DNA from: Arion vulgaris
Lineage: Eukaryota; Mollusca; Gastropoda; Stylommatophora; Arionidae
Reading direction: 5' to 3'
Length of the DNA stretch: 64,000 nucleotides
Assembly: GCA_020796225.1 (NCBI GenBank)
Contig: CM036754.1
Span: 68,750,000 to 68,813,999, forward strand
A program made the translations under genes and the position numbers. The notes under the pieces were generated by a model. The model searched no databases, was not told the origin of the DNA, and saw only the letters and a program-made list of their open reading frames with translations. The number at the start of each line of letters is the position of its first letter. Position 1 is the stretch's first letter. This document shows positions 21,399 through 32,935 of the stretch, piece by piece.

Positions 21399-22230
21399 TT
21401 TTTTTTTATGGGGCCCATCCCAGATGTGCCATACCAGGTGGACCCGTACAACGGAACGTGAAAACGTTTATAAACTATCAAGCCCCATCAATCCTTCGAT
21501 CGATGGCACTCCTAGTTTTGTACAAGGGTAGCCATGTGGCATTTAATGAAGGCTTCCGACCTTCGGCTTCGATCAAATGATCACTTGTTCCGTAACACAA
21601 GCTGATATCTTTGTAAACCCATATAATGAGCCACTCATTCAGACTTAAGTCTCCAGTGAATGCTGCAGGAACAAATGTATTACCTAGATCTAAGAAGCAG
21701 AAACGCATCTCAAAGTTCATACTCGAGAGACTTTTCATTGAACTGTCTAAAAGTGAAGATAAGAGTTCTGAGTACTTTTGTTTGCCCGAAAATGCACATC
21801 GAATTTCATCTTGTCTTGAATCTTTGGGCGTCTTCGTTTTCTCTGTTTCAGGCTCCAAGTAGTTCATTTCACTAGGGAGGATAAGCAGAGATATACTTCT
21901 ATGATTATCACAATGTCGGTTGTCTCCCTTTATAAATTTCCCAAACTTGTAATATATTCTCAAGCTGTTTGAAGCCCGAAGTGTAGCTCTTTTCTATATT
22001 TCACATATTTGTTATCATTTCAAGTGACTTACTATAATCTTCAGTAAGAATGTCATTCTTTATGTTGTTTAGAAACCGAATTAGTTTCTCCGTCTTGTAG
22101 TAGTTTTTCATCATTATTTGCTTTCACCACAGTGGTGGTACCACCCTTTCCTGACACTTGACGTTCTTCAGTGTGGAGTTCTGTAAAGTGTTAATCCAAC
22201 TTTTCATTATTCTCTTCTACTATGGAACTA
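21399..22230 (-). mobile_element. Poly(A)-ended retroposon, minus orientation
   Basis: On the minus strand a body (22230 to about 21581) is followed by a segment of about 180 bp (21399-21580) and an A run (T run at 21399). The 180-bp segment also occurs inverted at 22232-22412, so two retroposons lie head to head. Confidence 0.6.
21478..21963 (-). CDS. Unrecognised 161-codon frame inside a retroposon
   Basis: The frame contains SRQDEIRCAFSGKQKYSELL and FCFLDLGNTFVPAAFTGDLS. It ends in the shared 3' segment as ATWLPLYKTRSAIDRRIDGA. Composition is protein-like. The minus strand just upstream (about 22000-22230) also shows coding-like stretches broken by stops. I do not recognise it. It may be a decayed retrocopy of a cellular or element gene. 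Confidence 0.35.
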   Translation of the reverse strand: MRIYYKFGKFIKGDNRHCDNHRSISLLILPSEMNYLEPETEKTKTPKDSRQDEIRCAFSGKQKYSELLSSLLDSSMKSLSSMNFEMRFCFLDLGNTFVPAAFTGDLSLNEWLIIWVYKDISLCYGTSDHLIEAEGRKPSLNATWLPLYKTRSAIDRRIDGA

Positions 22231-22231
22231 G

Positions 22232-22455
22232 TGCCCATTTGATCGAAGCCGAAGGTCGGAAGCCTTCATTAAATGCCACATGGCTACCCTTGTACAAAAC
22301 TAGGAGTGCCATCGATCGAAGGATTGATGGGGCTTGATAGTTTATAAACGTTTTCACGTTCCTTTGTACGGGGTCCACCTGGTATGGCACATCTGGGACG
22401 GGCCCATAAAAAAAAAATAAAATAAAAATAAAAAAAAAAAAAAAAAATATCACCA
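22232..22455 (+). mobile_element. Retroposon 3' segment with A-rich tail
   Basis: About 180 bp (gatcgaagccgaaggtcgga ... ggcacatctgggacgggccc) followed by about 40 bp of A-rich tail. It is the inverted counterpart of 21399-21580. Confidence 0.75.
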
Positions 22456-22670
22456 TCCTCCCTATTGTAATCATCACCGACACCTCTCCACAACCACCAT
22501 TCATCTCCAGGAATCATCTGCCACCAAAACCACCACTACTCACCATCACCACCCACTACCACCACTACCCCCACCCACCAGCATCACCACCACCCTCAAC
22601 ACTCCCACCTCACCACCAGTCACCACTACCACAACTACTACTACTACTACCTCTACCATCACCATTAATC
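22455..22670. repeat. (CCA/CAC)n low-complexity tract
   Basis: Imperfect accaccact-type trinucleotide repeats follow the A-rich tail. Confidence 0.85.
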
Positions 22671-22794
22671 TATTAGTACATTATCTTGTCTGTCTTGTGG
22701 TCTTTTCCCTACTTTTGCTCATATATAAAAGAAAACATTAGAAATTCTCTTATCAAAATGTATCCTCACAAACCAGACTGTATTCAAACAAATA

Positions 22795-23058
22795 CAGGGT
22801 GTTCAACTTAAAAGCAGCCTGTGATTGTGAATGGAGCTAATCTGGCATATATGTATGGAAATGAGAAGGTTCAGTTATGACGTAGTATAGGTCAAGGTTG
22901 TGTGATGGTGTGTAATTGTAGTGCGGGAAGGGGCGATGAACAAATGTGACGTAGGGCAAGCTAGTCAGAACCGGTTTAAATAGTAAATAGACGAGAATCA
23001 ATGCGTACCTGGCAAATTTATATTTATCACTGGGGCTGCTTTTAAGTTGAACACCCTG
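22795..23058. mobile_element. TA-flanked MITE, 264 bp
   Basis: The inverted ends are cagggtgttcaactta and ttaagttgaacaccctg, flanked by TA on both sides (22793-22794, 23059-23060). Copies of the same family lie at 45800, 54327, 40764 and, in pieces, 25615 and 41134. TA flanks fit a Tc1/mariner-like or similar TA-specific transposase acting in trans. Confidence 0.82.
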
Positions 23059-23184
23059 TATAATCAGTGAAGGATAAAAATGATCATCAAACTTTCTTTT
23101 ATTTTCTAGTGTATTCAATATATTAGTAATGGTGGTTTTTTGTTGTATTATACGAGTACATGAAGAAATATTGTTGGATATTGT

Positions 23185-23630
23185 TAAATCTATTCTTTCA
23201 ATCAAATGTAAAGTCAGTGCTGTTTTATGGTTCGGTAACATGGAGGACAACCAAAAATAACTATCAGAAAACTACAGACCTTCATAAATGGGTGCTTATA
23301 TAAAGTAGAGGGACTAAGATGGTATGATACGATTACGAACGAGGAACTCAGAGAAAGAACTAGGCAGATACCTGTGGAGAAAGAGCTAAGAAAGAGACGT
23401 TGGCGATGGATTGAGAAGACCGGCCGGAAGCATTGCAAGACAGGCACTGTTTTGGAACCCGCAGGGAAAGAGCAGTAGAGGAAGGCATAGACATACCTGG
23501 AGAAGAGAGCTGGAGACTGATATGAAAAGGAAAGGTCAAACATGAAAGAATTGGGATGGCAAGAGAGAGGAAGAGCTGGAAGAAGTTTGTTGAAGACTTG
23601 TGCTCCGTTGGAGTTGAAAGGTGAAGAAGA
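23185..23630 (+). pseudogene. LINE RT C-terminus and 3' end
   Basis: VKSVLFYGSVTWRTTKNN starts the thumb. After frameshifts, GRKHCKTGTV...WRRELETD and WQERKSWKKFVEDLCS match the LINE tail that reads TWRRELE.D.K..G.TW.EL...A..R..W...V..LCS. It ends in a gaagaagaag tail. Related 3' ends lie at 24172-24345 and 30735-30895. Confidence 0.78.
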
Positions 23631-23794
23631 AGAATGTTAAATGTATAAAATGTTTGCAGCTTACTTAACCTAATATCAAATTATTACTGGAAAACATCGA
23701 ACAAAACGTGACAAACCAAAACAATAAATTTAATCCCACTGTCCAACGTTTTTATGTAGTGAGGCTGATGGCTATGGTGGCGCGGGTCCTGTGT

Positions 23795-24075
23795 GGCGAC
23801 TTCAATAATAATGCTAACAATAATAATAACAACAATATGAAACTAATATTAATATTAATAATAACAACAATATGAAACTAAAATTAATAATAATAATAAC
23901 AACAATGATATGAAACTAATATTAATATTAATAATAACAATAATATGAAACTAATATTAATATTAATAATATGAAACTAATAATAATAATAATAATAATA
24001 ACAACAATGATATGAAACTAATATTAATAATAATAACAACAATACGAAACTAATATTATTAACAATAATAACAGA
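23795..24075. repeat. (AAT)n/(AAC)n-rich simple repeat
   Basis: Interspersed aataataacaacaatatgaa units, AT-rich and non-coding. Confidence 0.85.
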
Positions 24076-24171
24076 TGAAAACGTGCACAAATTAAACGTT
24101 CAGCTAAATAAAATATAACATTTACATAATTAGTGTAAAATTTGACCCCATATATTCGTTCATCATCATCA

Positions 24172-24345
24172 TCATCATCACCTTTCAACTCCCATCGGAG
24201 CACAGGTCTTCAACAAACTTCTTCCATCTCTTCCTCTCTTTTGCCATCCCTTCCAATTCTTTCCATGTTTTGCCTATCCTCTTTATATCCGCCTCCAGCT
24301 CTCTTCTCCAGGTCTGCCTAGGCTTTCCCTACCCCTCTTTCCCTA
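24172..24345 (-). pseudogene. LINE 3' end (C-terminal tail)
   Basis: The minus strand encodes PRQTWRRELEADIKRIGKTW KELE and ends in (GAT)n. Same family as 23185-23630, 5'-truncated to about 170 bp. Confidence 0.75.
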
Positions 24346-24477
24346 AAAAACTTCAATATTCGTTGCAAGTTGATAAAACTCTAGTGTTTAGTTATATTTC
24401 AGAAATCCCAGAATATTAACTATGAAAGTTGTTATGTTTGTGACGAAATATCGCCAGATATTACTTTTCTTTTTTAA

Positions 24478-25600
24478 CTTCTTCTTCCTCGATCGTTCTA
24501 GGCTAGTTTTTATCATTCTATTGTGATATATAAACAGCCAAACATCAGAACGTAATATACGTGCACCATCCTTCAGCACCTATTTGAGCACAGTTGCTTA
24601 TACTTCGGTGAGGTGTTCGATTTCAGCCACCTATTGTGTGCGGTTCGTTCTCCGCTAGCTTTTGACTGTCCCCTGCCGTAACCCACAAGGCAGTGGGTTG
24701 CTATTTTCTTTCAGGGCAGCGACCCTTAGACGGCCTGCCCTCTCGGGCTTATGAACGGCATCTGCCCAGCAAAACCGATCGTTTTAATGAACACCTTGGT
24801 TTGCCGCCCGTTCAGGTTTGTTTGCGGTTTGCTCCGCTAGGCTTTGATTGTCCCCAATCAAAACTACAAGGCAGCAGTAGTTCCCTTCGAGCGGAAACGC
24901 GCACTGGCTTTACCTCTGCTGGGCTTTCCAGTTGTTCTGTACATTTGGGTGGGACGCACACCCTGCTTGCCGCTGCCGCGCTTGCACTGGTTTTGCCTCT
25001 GCTGGGCTTTCCAGTTCTACTCATGTGGGTGGGACGCACACCCTCTTGCCGTGCCGGCCTGCCCATCGATGGGGCACACTATGGCTTTGCCACCGTGCGT
25101 ACTTGCTCCGCCCTGGTGCCTACCTCACCCTTTCCGTCAATTCCCAGTGGGCTCTCCGACTTCGAGTGGGCAAAAACCGAGTTTCGCCCCATGATGCCCA
25201 CGTGCAACTCAACTCGACTCCCAGCATACTCATCGGCTTTAGGGTAGGGCCTCTAGAAAGAGCATGCTTGGGCTCCAAATTTCGCCCCACGCGGGTCACT
25301 GTCTCTTCGATGGTTTTGGGTCGTGCCCCCATGTCTGTGATGGGGCCATGTCTTTGACATATGTGACCCAGCTTGCGGTTCAACTCGGCACTCAGCATAC
25401 TCATCAGCTCTAGAGGGGTGGCTAAAGAGAGTATGCTTGGGCTCCGAATTTCGCCACACGCGGGTCAACGTCCCTTCAATGGTTTTGATTCGAACTTTTG
25501 ACCAATGTGGACCAACGCGCGACCCAACTTATCACAGGAATTCTCATCGGCTCAAGAGAATTGCATCAAGAGAGAGAATGCCATCTCTCTAATCCTGGCG
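24478..25600 (-). mobile_element. Composite GC-rich retroposon, copy II
   Basis: The minus-strand 3' end is at about 24478 with the SINE B tail (aacgatcgaggaagaagaag-type). The body contains an 83-bp near-duplicate (around 24905-25055: tgctgggctttccagttct, tgggtgggacgcacaccct) and a roughly 180-bp duplicate (25215-25480: atgcttgggctcc.aatttcgcc). It shares 'ctgctgggctttcca' and the 'ttgtccccaatcaaaactac' segment with copy I. No coding domain. Confidence 0.62.
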
Positions 25601-25614
25601 CACCGCTTCCTTGC

Positions 25615-25761
25615 ACATTTGTTCATCGTCCCTTCCCGCACTACAATTACACACCATCACACAACCTTGACCTATACTACGTCATAACTGAATCTTCTCA
25701 TTTCCATACATATATGCCAGATTAGCTCCATTCATAGGCTGCTTTTAAGTTGAACACCCTG
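25615..25761. mobile_element. TA-flanked MITE, truncated
   Basis: The half ending ttaagttgaacaccctg TA of the 264-bp family. The other end is missing where it meets composite copy II. Confidence 0.75.
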
Positions 25762-25974
25762 TAGAACATAATCTCCTAACACATGTGGGGCATATATGAT
25801 CAAGGTTAGACATGTGGGTGTTGTGTATTCTGTTTTTTTCGTGCAGCTCGCTTTCTCTGTGTCTCAATGGCATGACGATTCTCAGCTATGTCAGTTTTAC
25901 TTGTGTTGTTACAGCACCACATTTGGCGATCTTGTGATCTGAGTGTGTCCTGAGTGTGTTATGTCTCGGTAACT

Positions 25975-26624
25975 TCCAGTAAGAGAGAGAGAGAGAGAGA
26001 GAGCAGCTCTGAGAGTGTCTTGGGTGGGTTATGTCTCGGTAACTTCCAGTAAGAGAAGAGAGAGAGAGCGAGAAAGAGATATTGAGCAGCTCTGAGAGTG
26101 TCTTGAGTGGGTTATGTCTCGTAACTTTCAGTAAGAGAAGAGAGAGAGAGATATATTGAGCAGCTCTGAGAGTGTCTTGGGAGGGGTTATGTCTCGGTAA
26201 CTTTCAGTAAGAGAAGAGAGAGAGAGAGAGATTGAGCAGCTCTGAGAGTGTCTTGAGTGGGTTATGTCTCGGTAACTTCCAGTAAGAGAAGAGAGAGAGA
26301 GAGAGAGCAGCTCTGAAAGTGTCTTGAGTGGGTTATGTCTCTGTAACTTTCAGTAAGAGGAGACGTCCGAGTGGTTACCGGGGCCAAATTTGAGGTGTAA
26401 AGAATAGAACCACTGTTACCTACCACGCATGTCGTAAGAGGCGTCTAAGGAGGTTTGGATGAAATCGGATGCACATGTCCTAAATATGTAGAAGTCTATG
26501 TGTTTAGGGACCTACCAAACCAATGTGCAAACGTATAAATACGTTCTTGGCAAAGATCAAACATATCACAAAGAGTGATTAAAATTGGTCGTAAAGATCA
26601 AACACAAAGAAGAAGAAATAAGAG

Positions 26625-26659
<35 letters not shown>

Positions 26660-26700
26660 GGAGTGAGCAGCTCTGAGAGTGTCCTGAGTGCAGAAACGAT
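25975..26700. repeat. GA-rich minisatellite of about 70-80 bp split by a SINE
   Basis: Units of gagcagctctgagagtgtct, gggttatgtctcggtaactt and (GA)n run 25975-26363 (about 5-6 copies) and resume 26619-26700. The gap is SINE A. Confidence 0.82.
26364..26618 (+). mobile_element. SINE family A with 10-bp target duplication
   Basis: 255 bp, head cgtccgagtggttaccgggg, tail aaacacaaagaagaagaaa. The duplication taagaggaga lies at 26354-26363 and 26619-26628 and sets the family's exact limits. Confidence 0.88.
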
Positions 26701-27934
26701 AATCTAATGAGTTTTCCAATAATCGAATGTATTAATCAAGACACCATTAATATATATATGCAAACCGTTCTGATGTGAAACAGATTGCAACGATCAGTAG
26801 CCCACATGTCACGCAGTGATGCATCAATGTTTTCGATCTTCTAGATTCACATTTATTTGAAATTAAGCGACCAGCTACAACCAATACTTAATACTGCGTG
26901 AAACATATTACCCTAACATTTTATATGCTTTACAACGACACATGGAGGTTCATTACACTACCGGTAGGCCTACATCTAATTTATATTTTGTGTGTGCATA
27001 AATCCTGACTGTTGACCTGTGCTATTTATTCGGGATGATGTGACACTAGGAACAACTTAGCGTGCAAGACGAACATGAGAAACTTGCATCTGTGCTGTGT
27101 AGGTATAGTTCACTGAAACAGTCTGCATTGACAACTCGGAGTGTATGTATCCCATCTATTAACTAGTCTGACGGACCTACATACATATAATCAGTTTATA
27201 GATATCTGTCTCGTAGACGCGGTTTCACTCAATATTTTGTATACGAGAGAAAACAAACCAAGGTAAAATCGTTGAGCAGCCTAGATTGACATTTTATACC
27301 TGACGCGCCTCGCAGAACCTGAAAGGATTCTAGCAACTCAAGTAAAAGGTAAGTGGTTGCGATGTGTTGATCCAGTTGAACCAGGTCATACCATCTTTGT
27401 TTCATATTTACACGAACAAGCGACGTATGCGACTGTGTTTCACCACAGACAACTCTAAATAACTTACAGTTTATAACTAGATAAGTTTATAGTTGGCTCT
27501 GGTTTCACACGCTAAAAAAAAAGGAGAAAAGAAGCGATCTTGTGGTGTGTTTATTGTTATTTCTTACAGACATTGAGTTATCAGTACGTACTCTGACAAG
27601 GTAAGTTTGATTTAGTTTACAGGGCATGCAATGATACTTGAGAAGATAATATGCATGTAAATATGAAGACATATATTGTAATAAAGAAATCAAATCAAAT
27701 GTCTCGTATATAGCATTTGCAGGCCGTAGGGATTGAAATGTCTGTCACTTCATATTTCGAACACAAGTATGACTTTTATATAGCGTAGGTGGGCCATTTT
27801 CTTTCCTCCCTTGAGGAACGTCTATTGCGTGAATTAATCCCACAACCTCCTTTTGTTTATTGGGAAAGTGAAATGTTATCATAATCATAACAAAAGCACG
27901 GAATTTCCCACCAAGGGAATAATTTCATTAAACT
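26701..27934. other. No gene seen; two strong splice-donor-like sites (+)
   Basis: Repeat-poor AT-rich DNA. 'aaaggtaagtgg' near 27350 and 'caaggtaagtttg' near 27598 match the donor consensus on the plus strand. No coding frame leads to them, so they could be non-coding exon ends or chance. Confidence 0.3.
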
Positions 27935-28098
27935 CAGTGGCGGCTAGTGATCACTTTTGTTGGTGGGGCCAGACATTTTTTCCGAATAAATCATGGTTTT
28001 TGGTTGCTATATTTTAATTTATAAAATAATAAATACACGTTATACGTTATTTTTGGTGGGACCCGGCCCCAATGGCCCTTAATGACGAGCCGCCACTG
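27935..28098. mobile_element. hAT-type MITE, 164 bp
   Basis: Ends cagtggcggctagt and acgagccgccactg. Flanks attaaact and attcaact (27927-27934, 28099-28106) are an 8-bp duplication with one mismatch. Three copies in the window (also 31216 and 33529). Confidence 0.88.
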
Positions 28099-28235
28099 AT
28101 TCAACTATTTTGTCAATTTTGTCCAGTTTTAAAATAATGATATCGCCAAATTCTGTAGACAACCTGGCCTTGAAGACAAAATAGAGGATGCAATTATGTC
28201 GCTATTTTCTTGTATAATATGTCGTCGATCAGTAC

Positions 28236-28285
28236 ACACATACACACACACACACACACACACTCTCTCTCTCTCTCTCTCTCTC
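28236..28285. repeat. (CA)n(CT)n microsatellite
   Basis: Pure dinucleotide runs; frames across it are artefacts. Confidence 0.92.
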
Positions 28286-28744
28286 GTTGATGTACTTCTT
28301 AATTTGATTATCATTCTTTATCTTTCAGCGCCTACATGGATATCTCTCTGTTCTGCTTACTATCTTCTAACAACTGATGCAAGTTTTGCTTGACGATGTT
28401 GTTGATATAATTGCATGTTGCGTTGTAACCTATAATAAATGAAGTATGACGAAATAATGTGAATGTTTCTATACTCGGAAATCAATGACAAACTACTGAA
28501 CGTAATAATGCCTAGAAAAAAATCACAAACAGCGTTAAAAAGCTGGGATTGATTCGCAAAGTCCTGTAAAGGATATGCAATTAACTTTTCTAGACCTAGA
28601 TTATGTTGAGTGAGTATTTTACAAACATTGAAGCGCTTCAGTGAACAAATAAACCACCGAAACAACACAGCTTTTATTTGCCGCAGAAAACGATGACTCA
28701 CGTTATTTGTTGTTGATTAAATGTGGAAGGTAGATCTAAAATGG
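28286..28744. other. No gene; SINE G 3' remnant near 28480-28590 (+)
   Basis: aaactactgaacgtaataatgcctagaaa-like sequence (about 28490-28520) and gtcctgtaaaggatatgcaa match the 3' half of the SINEs at 45125 and 36245. The rest is unassigned. Confidence 0.5.
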
Positions 28745-30600
28745 GACTGTTTAAGATTAAGCATACAAAATGCGAACAAAGACCTGCCACAAAAAGAGAA
28801 AGAAAATATGGATAACTGAAAGAATCATAGATAAAATGACAGATAAGAAAGAGCTCAAATAAAACACACACAAATATGAAAAACTAGATACAGGAATAAG
28901 AAAGATGTTCAGACAAACAAAAGAACAATGAATAGAAACAAAATACACGGAAATAGAAATGAAACAAATAAAATAGAGAGACATGCACAAGAAAAGACAA
29001 ATCTATAAGAAGAAAACTACAGCATATGCAGCAAGGTGTATAAAAAAAGCACACACAAAATGGAAAACTTATATTTGATCAAATAAAGATATTAGAAAAA
29101 TGGGCAGACTATGTATCAGATCGTTACATGAATAGATGTACCAAATTCAAACTAAATCGAATGATGATTGCATAAACATTCTCAGATCTTACGTTAGAGA
29201 CAGCAATAACAACCAAGAAAAGAGTACACATTACAAGACTAGACAATATAACATCGAAATGATGAAAGCTCTGGAGGACTTTGGTAGAGGCACAAATAAA
29301 GATCTGTGCGATGTAATATATAGAACAGGGCACTTAACAAGAGATTTGAAAATATCAGTCTTTGTAACCCTACCACTGAAGTTCATGGTAATAAAGTTCA
29401 CGGATTATAGAACAATAAGCATTATGTCACATGCCAAAAATATTCATGAAGATTATACAAGAGAGACTGAAACTCAAAATGGAGATTATAGTTAGCCTAT
29501 ATCAAATCGGTTTTCGATAGGGCTGTGGAATTAGATAAGTAATATTTTTGTATAGGACCCAAACAGAAAAGTACATAGAAATGCAACAAAATGTAAATAT
29601 GTATGCTTTATAGATTACAGAAAGGCTTTTTGATAAAATTCATCAACGAGAAATTAATTTAGTGCCTCGAAGAGATATGCTTAGATAGAAAAGACATCAG
29701 AATGATCAGCAACTTATACTGGGAACAAGAGGTAACAATAAGAATTGACAAATATTATTGACATAAAAAGAGGAGTGAGACAGGGATGTGTTCTGTCCCG
29801 CTCCCTGCTTGTTTAATATGTATACAGAAACATAATCAAACAAATAAAAGGGATACGATGATTTAACATCAATGGACGATGAATAAATAACTTAAAATAT
29901 GCGGGTCATATGGTGACATTAGCTAGCAACTAATAAAAATTGCAACAACTGTTAGAACAAGGAAGCAACAAAAGTACAATTTATGGCCCGGGTATTGATA
30001 TTATGAAAACAAAAATAGATACACAAAGGCGTTGAGCACAATGGTAAATTGAGAAAACCTGAAACAAGTGACAAGTTATTTATGTATTGGGCATATAATA
30101 ACGGAAAACTGAAGATAGGAAAAGTGATGTATATCTTGGGCATTTGATAACAGAAGACGGCAGGTATGAAAAGTTATGTATATCTTGGGCATATGATAAC
30201 AGAAGGCGGCAGGTATGAAAAGTTATGTATATCTTGGGCATATGATAACAGAAGGCGGCATGTATGAAAAGTTATGTATATCTTGGGCACATGATAACAG
30301 AAGACTGCAAATATGACAAGTTATGTATATCTTGGGCACATGATAACAGAAGACTGCAGATATGAAATGTTATGTATATCTTGGGCATATGATAACAGAA
30401 GACTGCAAATATGAAAGGATAGGAGAGCAATGGGAATATAGATCAAAACTTTGGTGAATAACATAATGGGGTGGACAGACAATAAATATCCTGTTCGAGT
30501 GTATCGTCAAGGCAAGTGACGGAACTTGTTGGAGAGCATTCACAGCCAAACACCCATGCGGAAACGAAACATGATTGATTGAGAAGTAGAATGTTCTTAC
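28745..30600 (+). pseudogene. LINE linker and RT (RTE/CFDP2-like), heavily decayed
   Basis: One element can be followed for 1.85 kb: linker (YEKLDTGIRKMFRQTKEQ), KALEDFGRGT...DLCDVIYRTGHL, TDYRTISIMSH, IDYRKAF (frameshifted), IRMISNLYWEQ, IKRGVRQGCVLS, and INNLKYAGHMVTLAS where YADD should be (the two Asp are Gly and His). A tandem repeat then begins. Many stops and frameshifts show it is old. The endonuclease is missing. Confidence 0.78.
30133..30420. repeat. 49-bp tandem repeat grown inside a LINE
   Basis: About six units of 49 bp (tatcttgggcatatgataac, agaagactgcaaatatga) in which each unit is one copy of the LINE motif YLGHMITEDGRYE. A piece of the dead ORF was therefore amplified in place. 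Confidence 0.85.
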
Positions 30601-30734
30601 TTCAAATAAATATGTTAATTACTGGAGTTTTATTTCTTTTAATTTCTCATTGACCAATCAGTTATCAGTTAACCAATCGTAATGATTATGCAATATGTAA
30701 GTCGAAATGAAAAATGTTCATATTTCGCTAGCAA

Positions 30735-30922
30735 TAGCCTACAAAATGAAGGCCGAGACATACATGGAGACGAGATTTGGAGGCGGAGATCAACAAAATA
30801 AAGAAGAGCTGGAGGGAGTTGCAGGAGATAGCTAGAGTTAGGAAGACTTGGCATAAGTTGGTTGAGGGCCTATGCCCCAATCCGGGATTAAAAAAAAGGC
30901 AAAGAGAGAGAGAGAGAGAGAG
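30735..30922 (+). pseudogene. LINE 3' end with (GA)n
   Basis: RPRHTWRRDLEAEINKIKKS W..L..IARVRKTWHKLVEG is the C-terminal LINE tail, 5'-truncated to about 160 bp, followed by aggcaaagagagag and a GA run. Confidence 0.75.
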
Positions 30923-31215
30923 GTTATAAAAGTGTGATGGTGTGAAATAATTAATCTCCAAAATTAATTAGTTTAGGTTGGCAGATGTGCGATGTTTAGA
31001 GTATATGTACTTGGATACGTTCCCATTATTGGGATTACTGGGTGAATATGTTTTGTAACAACGGATTAGTATGGACATATCAAGGCATGCAGAAATGAAC
31101 AGGCTTAGTATTATGCGATGCTAAATGTTTACATTTCATGTAATAACAGTTTGAAGACAAACAAATAATATTGTTACACTTTGAAAAGAACGTTTCAATT
31201 GTTATTTAACATCTA

Positions 31216-31378
31216 CAGTGGCGGCGCGTGATCATTTTTGTTGGTGGGGCCAGACATACATTTTTCGGAAAAATCATGGTTTTGGGTTGTTATGTTTTAA
31301 TGTATAAAATAATAAATACACGTTGCACATTATCTTTGGTGGGCCTGGCCCCAGTTTCCTACCGAAGAGCCGCCACTG
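31216..31378. mobile_element. hAT-type MITE, 163 bp
   Basis: Ends cagtggcggcgcgt and gagccgccactg. The body is close to the copies at 27935 and 33529 (tgttggtggggccagacat, ataataaatacacgtt). The flanks share only atcta, so the duplication has decayed. Confidence 0.82.
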
Positions 31379-31849
31379 ATCTACAACATACATAGAACAT
31401 ATTTCAAGCGAGTAAAAGTGATGAAGAATTTAACATCTGATTTTCTAGCAATTTTTGGTTGCAAATTTTGTACCACTTGAATAGGGAAAAATTGGCATTT
31501 TCTCACAATGACAGCAAGATTCTTCTTCTTTAGCGATAATTCTTCTATTCATAGAGGTCTAAACAGCGTAATGAGTTGCATCCATAAATTCAGTCAATGT
31601 TTTACCCCATCTCTTCCCCAATTTCTCGTTTCAATTAGTTTCGTTTACAACAGAAATTTAATTTATATAGTACACTGCTTGCAGTTTCTTTAAGTGGCTA
31701 GTTATTGCTGCAGGTTCTCCTTTCAGACTTGATCAAATACTCGTGGGAGATCGAAGAATGTAACTAGAAATTCAAATTTCTTCTGGAAGGAATTTTTTTT
31801 TAGCTAGTTAATAATTCCTCTCGTACACATTTGTATACATTACATAGGA
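31379..31849. other. No gene seen
   Basis: AT-rich, no recognisable motif; a 61-codon plus frame at 31508-31693 has no domain. Confidence 0.45.
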
Positions 31850-32640
31850 CCTTCAAACAATTTATCCACACCGCTCTAGCCAGGGCAACTCGCTCAATCT
31901 CATCCATGGAACTGAGAGCTATATTTCTTGCCTATCTCAGCAAAGTTCGTTTCAGGGTCTTCCTAGGTCGTCCTCTCTTTCTTGAACCCTTTGCATCCCA
32001 CTTCAATGCCTGCTTTGATATTCTTTCATCATTCCTTTTCAAGGTGTGTCCAACATATCTCCATCTTCTCTTTTTATAACAGTTGTCACTAGTGGTTAAC
32101 CAGACATTTCTCTGATTTCATCACTTCTCCTGAATTCGTTTAATTTTATATTCATTAATTTTAGCTAGATATGCCTGTGCTTTTTTTATCGTTAAATCTG
32201 ATGGGCAGTCATCTAGTACTTTGTTTTATCCAAGGTAATTTAGGAACCTGTTGTTGGCCATCTTTTTCCTTAACTTTCATAGGCAGCAAATGAGACCGAT
32301 AGAGCGGTAGATTGATGTATGTTTTTGGTTTCCTTTTTTTACAGCTGGTATTATTTCTGCTTCTTCCCATTTTTCTGGAAACATTTCATGTCCCTGATTT
32401 TGAATATATCTGAAATTCTGGTCTTTCCATGTGGTATTAGATTCTGATAATGTTGTTTGTAATTGTATCCTGTCCAATTGATTTTTTTTTGAGATTTCGA
32501 ATCTCTGTGTTTGAAAAAATGTTTCTATTTGTGCCCTTTTCCCTCTTAATGTTTCTATTGGCAGCTTCCAGGATTATTTTTGTTAGTACCGTTGTATTTT
32601 CTATCACATTTGTTGATATGAAATGTGCTGTCATTTTTTC
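31850..32640 (-). pseudogene. LINE fragments (C-terminal tail, linker, RT start), rearranged
   Basis: The left part (31850-32085) encodes a C-terminal tail: GSRKRGRPRKTLKRT then ALSSMDEIERVALARAVW. The middle (32085-32230) encodes VLDDCPSDLTIKKAQAYLAK, typical of the segment before RT. The right part (32277-32640) gives PEKWEEAEIIPAVKKGNQKH and YRSIGLICC, an RT motif 2 relic. The order is not collinear with an intact LINE, so deletions or several insertions are involved. Confidence 0.65.
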
Positions 32641-32729
32641 CTCGTTGATGGTAACGTATGCAGTCTATGTTGTTATTTTGTAATTTCAGCTGACGATTTT
32701 TGAGAGTTGTTTATCTGTGATAAATAATC

Positions 32730-32935
32730 TAAAACCGAAGGACTAACTTCATTGCACCGGGTTTTACATCATATGACTCGGTCCCTCTCCACAGTTATGG
32801 CATGTCACCTGCCGAGAGTATTATTCAAAGCACAAACTACGTAGCTCCGGCAACAATCATAAGTCTCTGGAAATAATGCACTTGTGAACAGAACATCGCA
32901 ATCCGGATTTGAACTTACGTATTGGAAAGCAAGAA
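32730..32935 (-). mobile_element. SINE family E, diverged
   Basis: aaggactaacttcattgcac, gcatgtcacctgccgagagt and gtagctccggcaacaatcat parallel the better copy at 50770-51060 in the same order. Confidence 0.55.

Noticed and set aside
24693..25404. 184- and 141-codon frames
   Set aside because: Overlapping frames on both strands in the GC-rich composite repeat; no motif.
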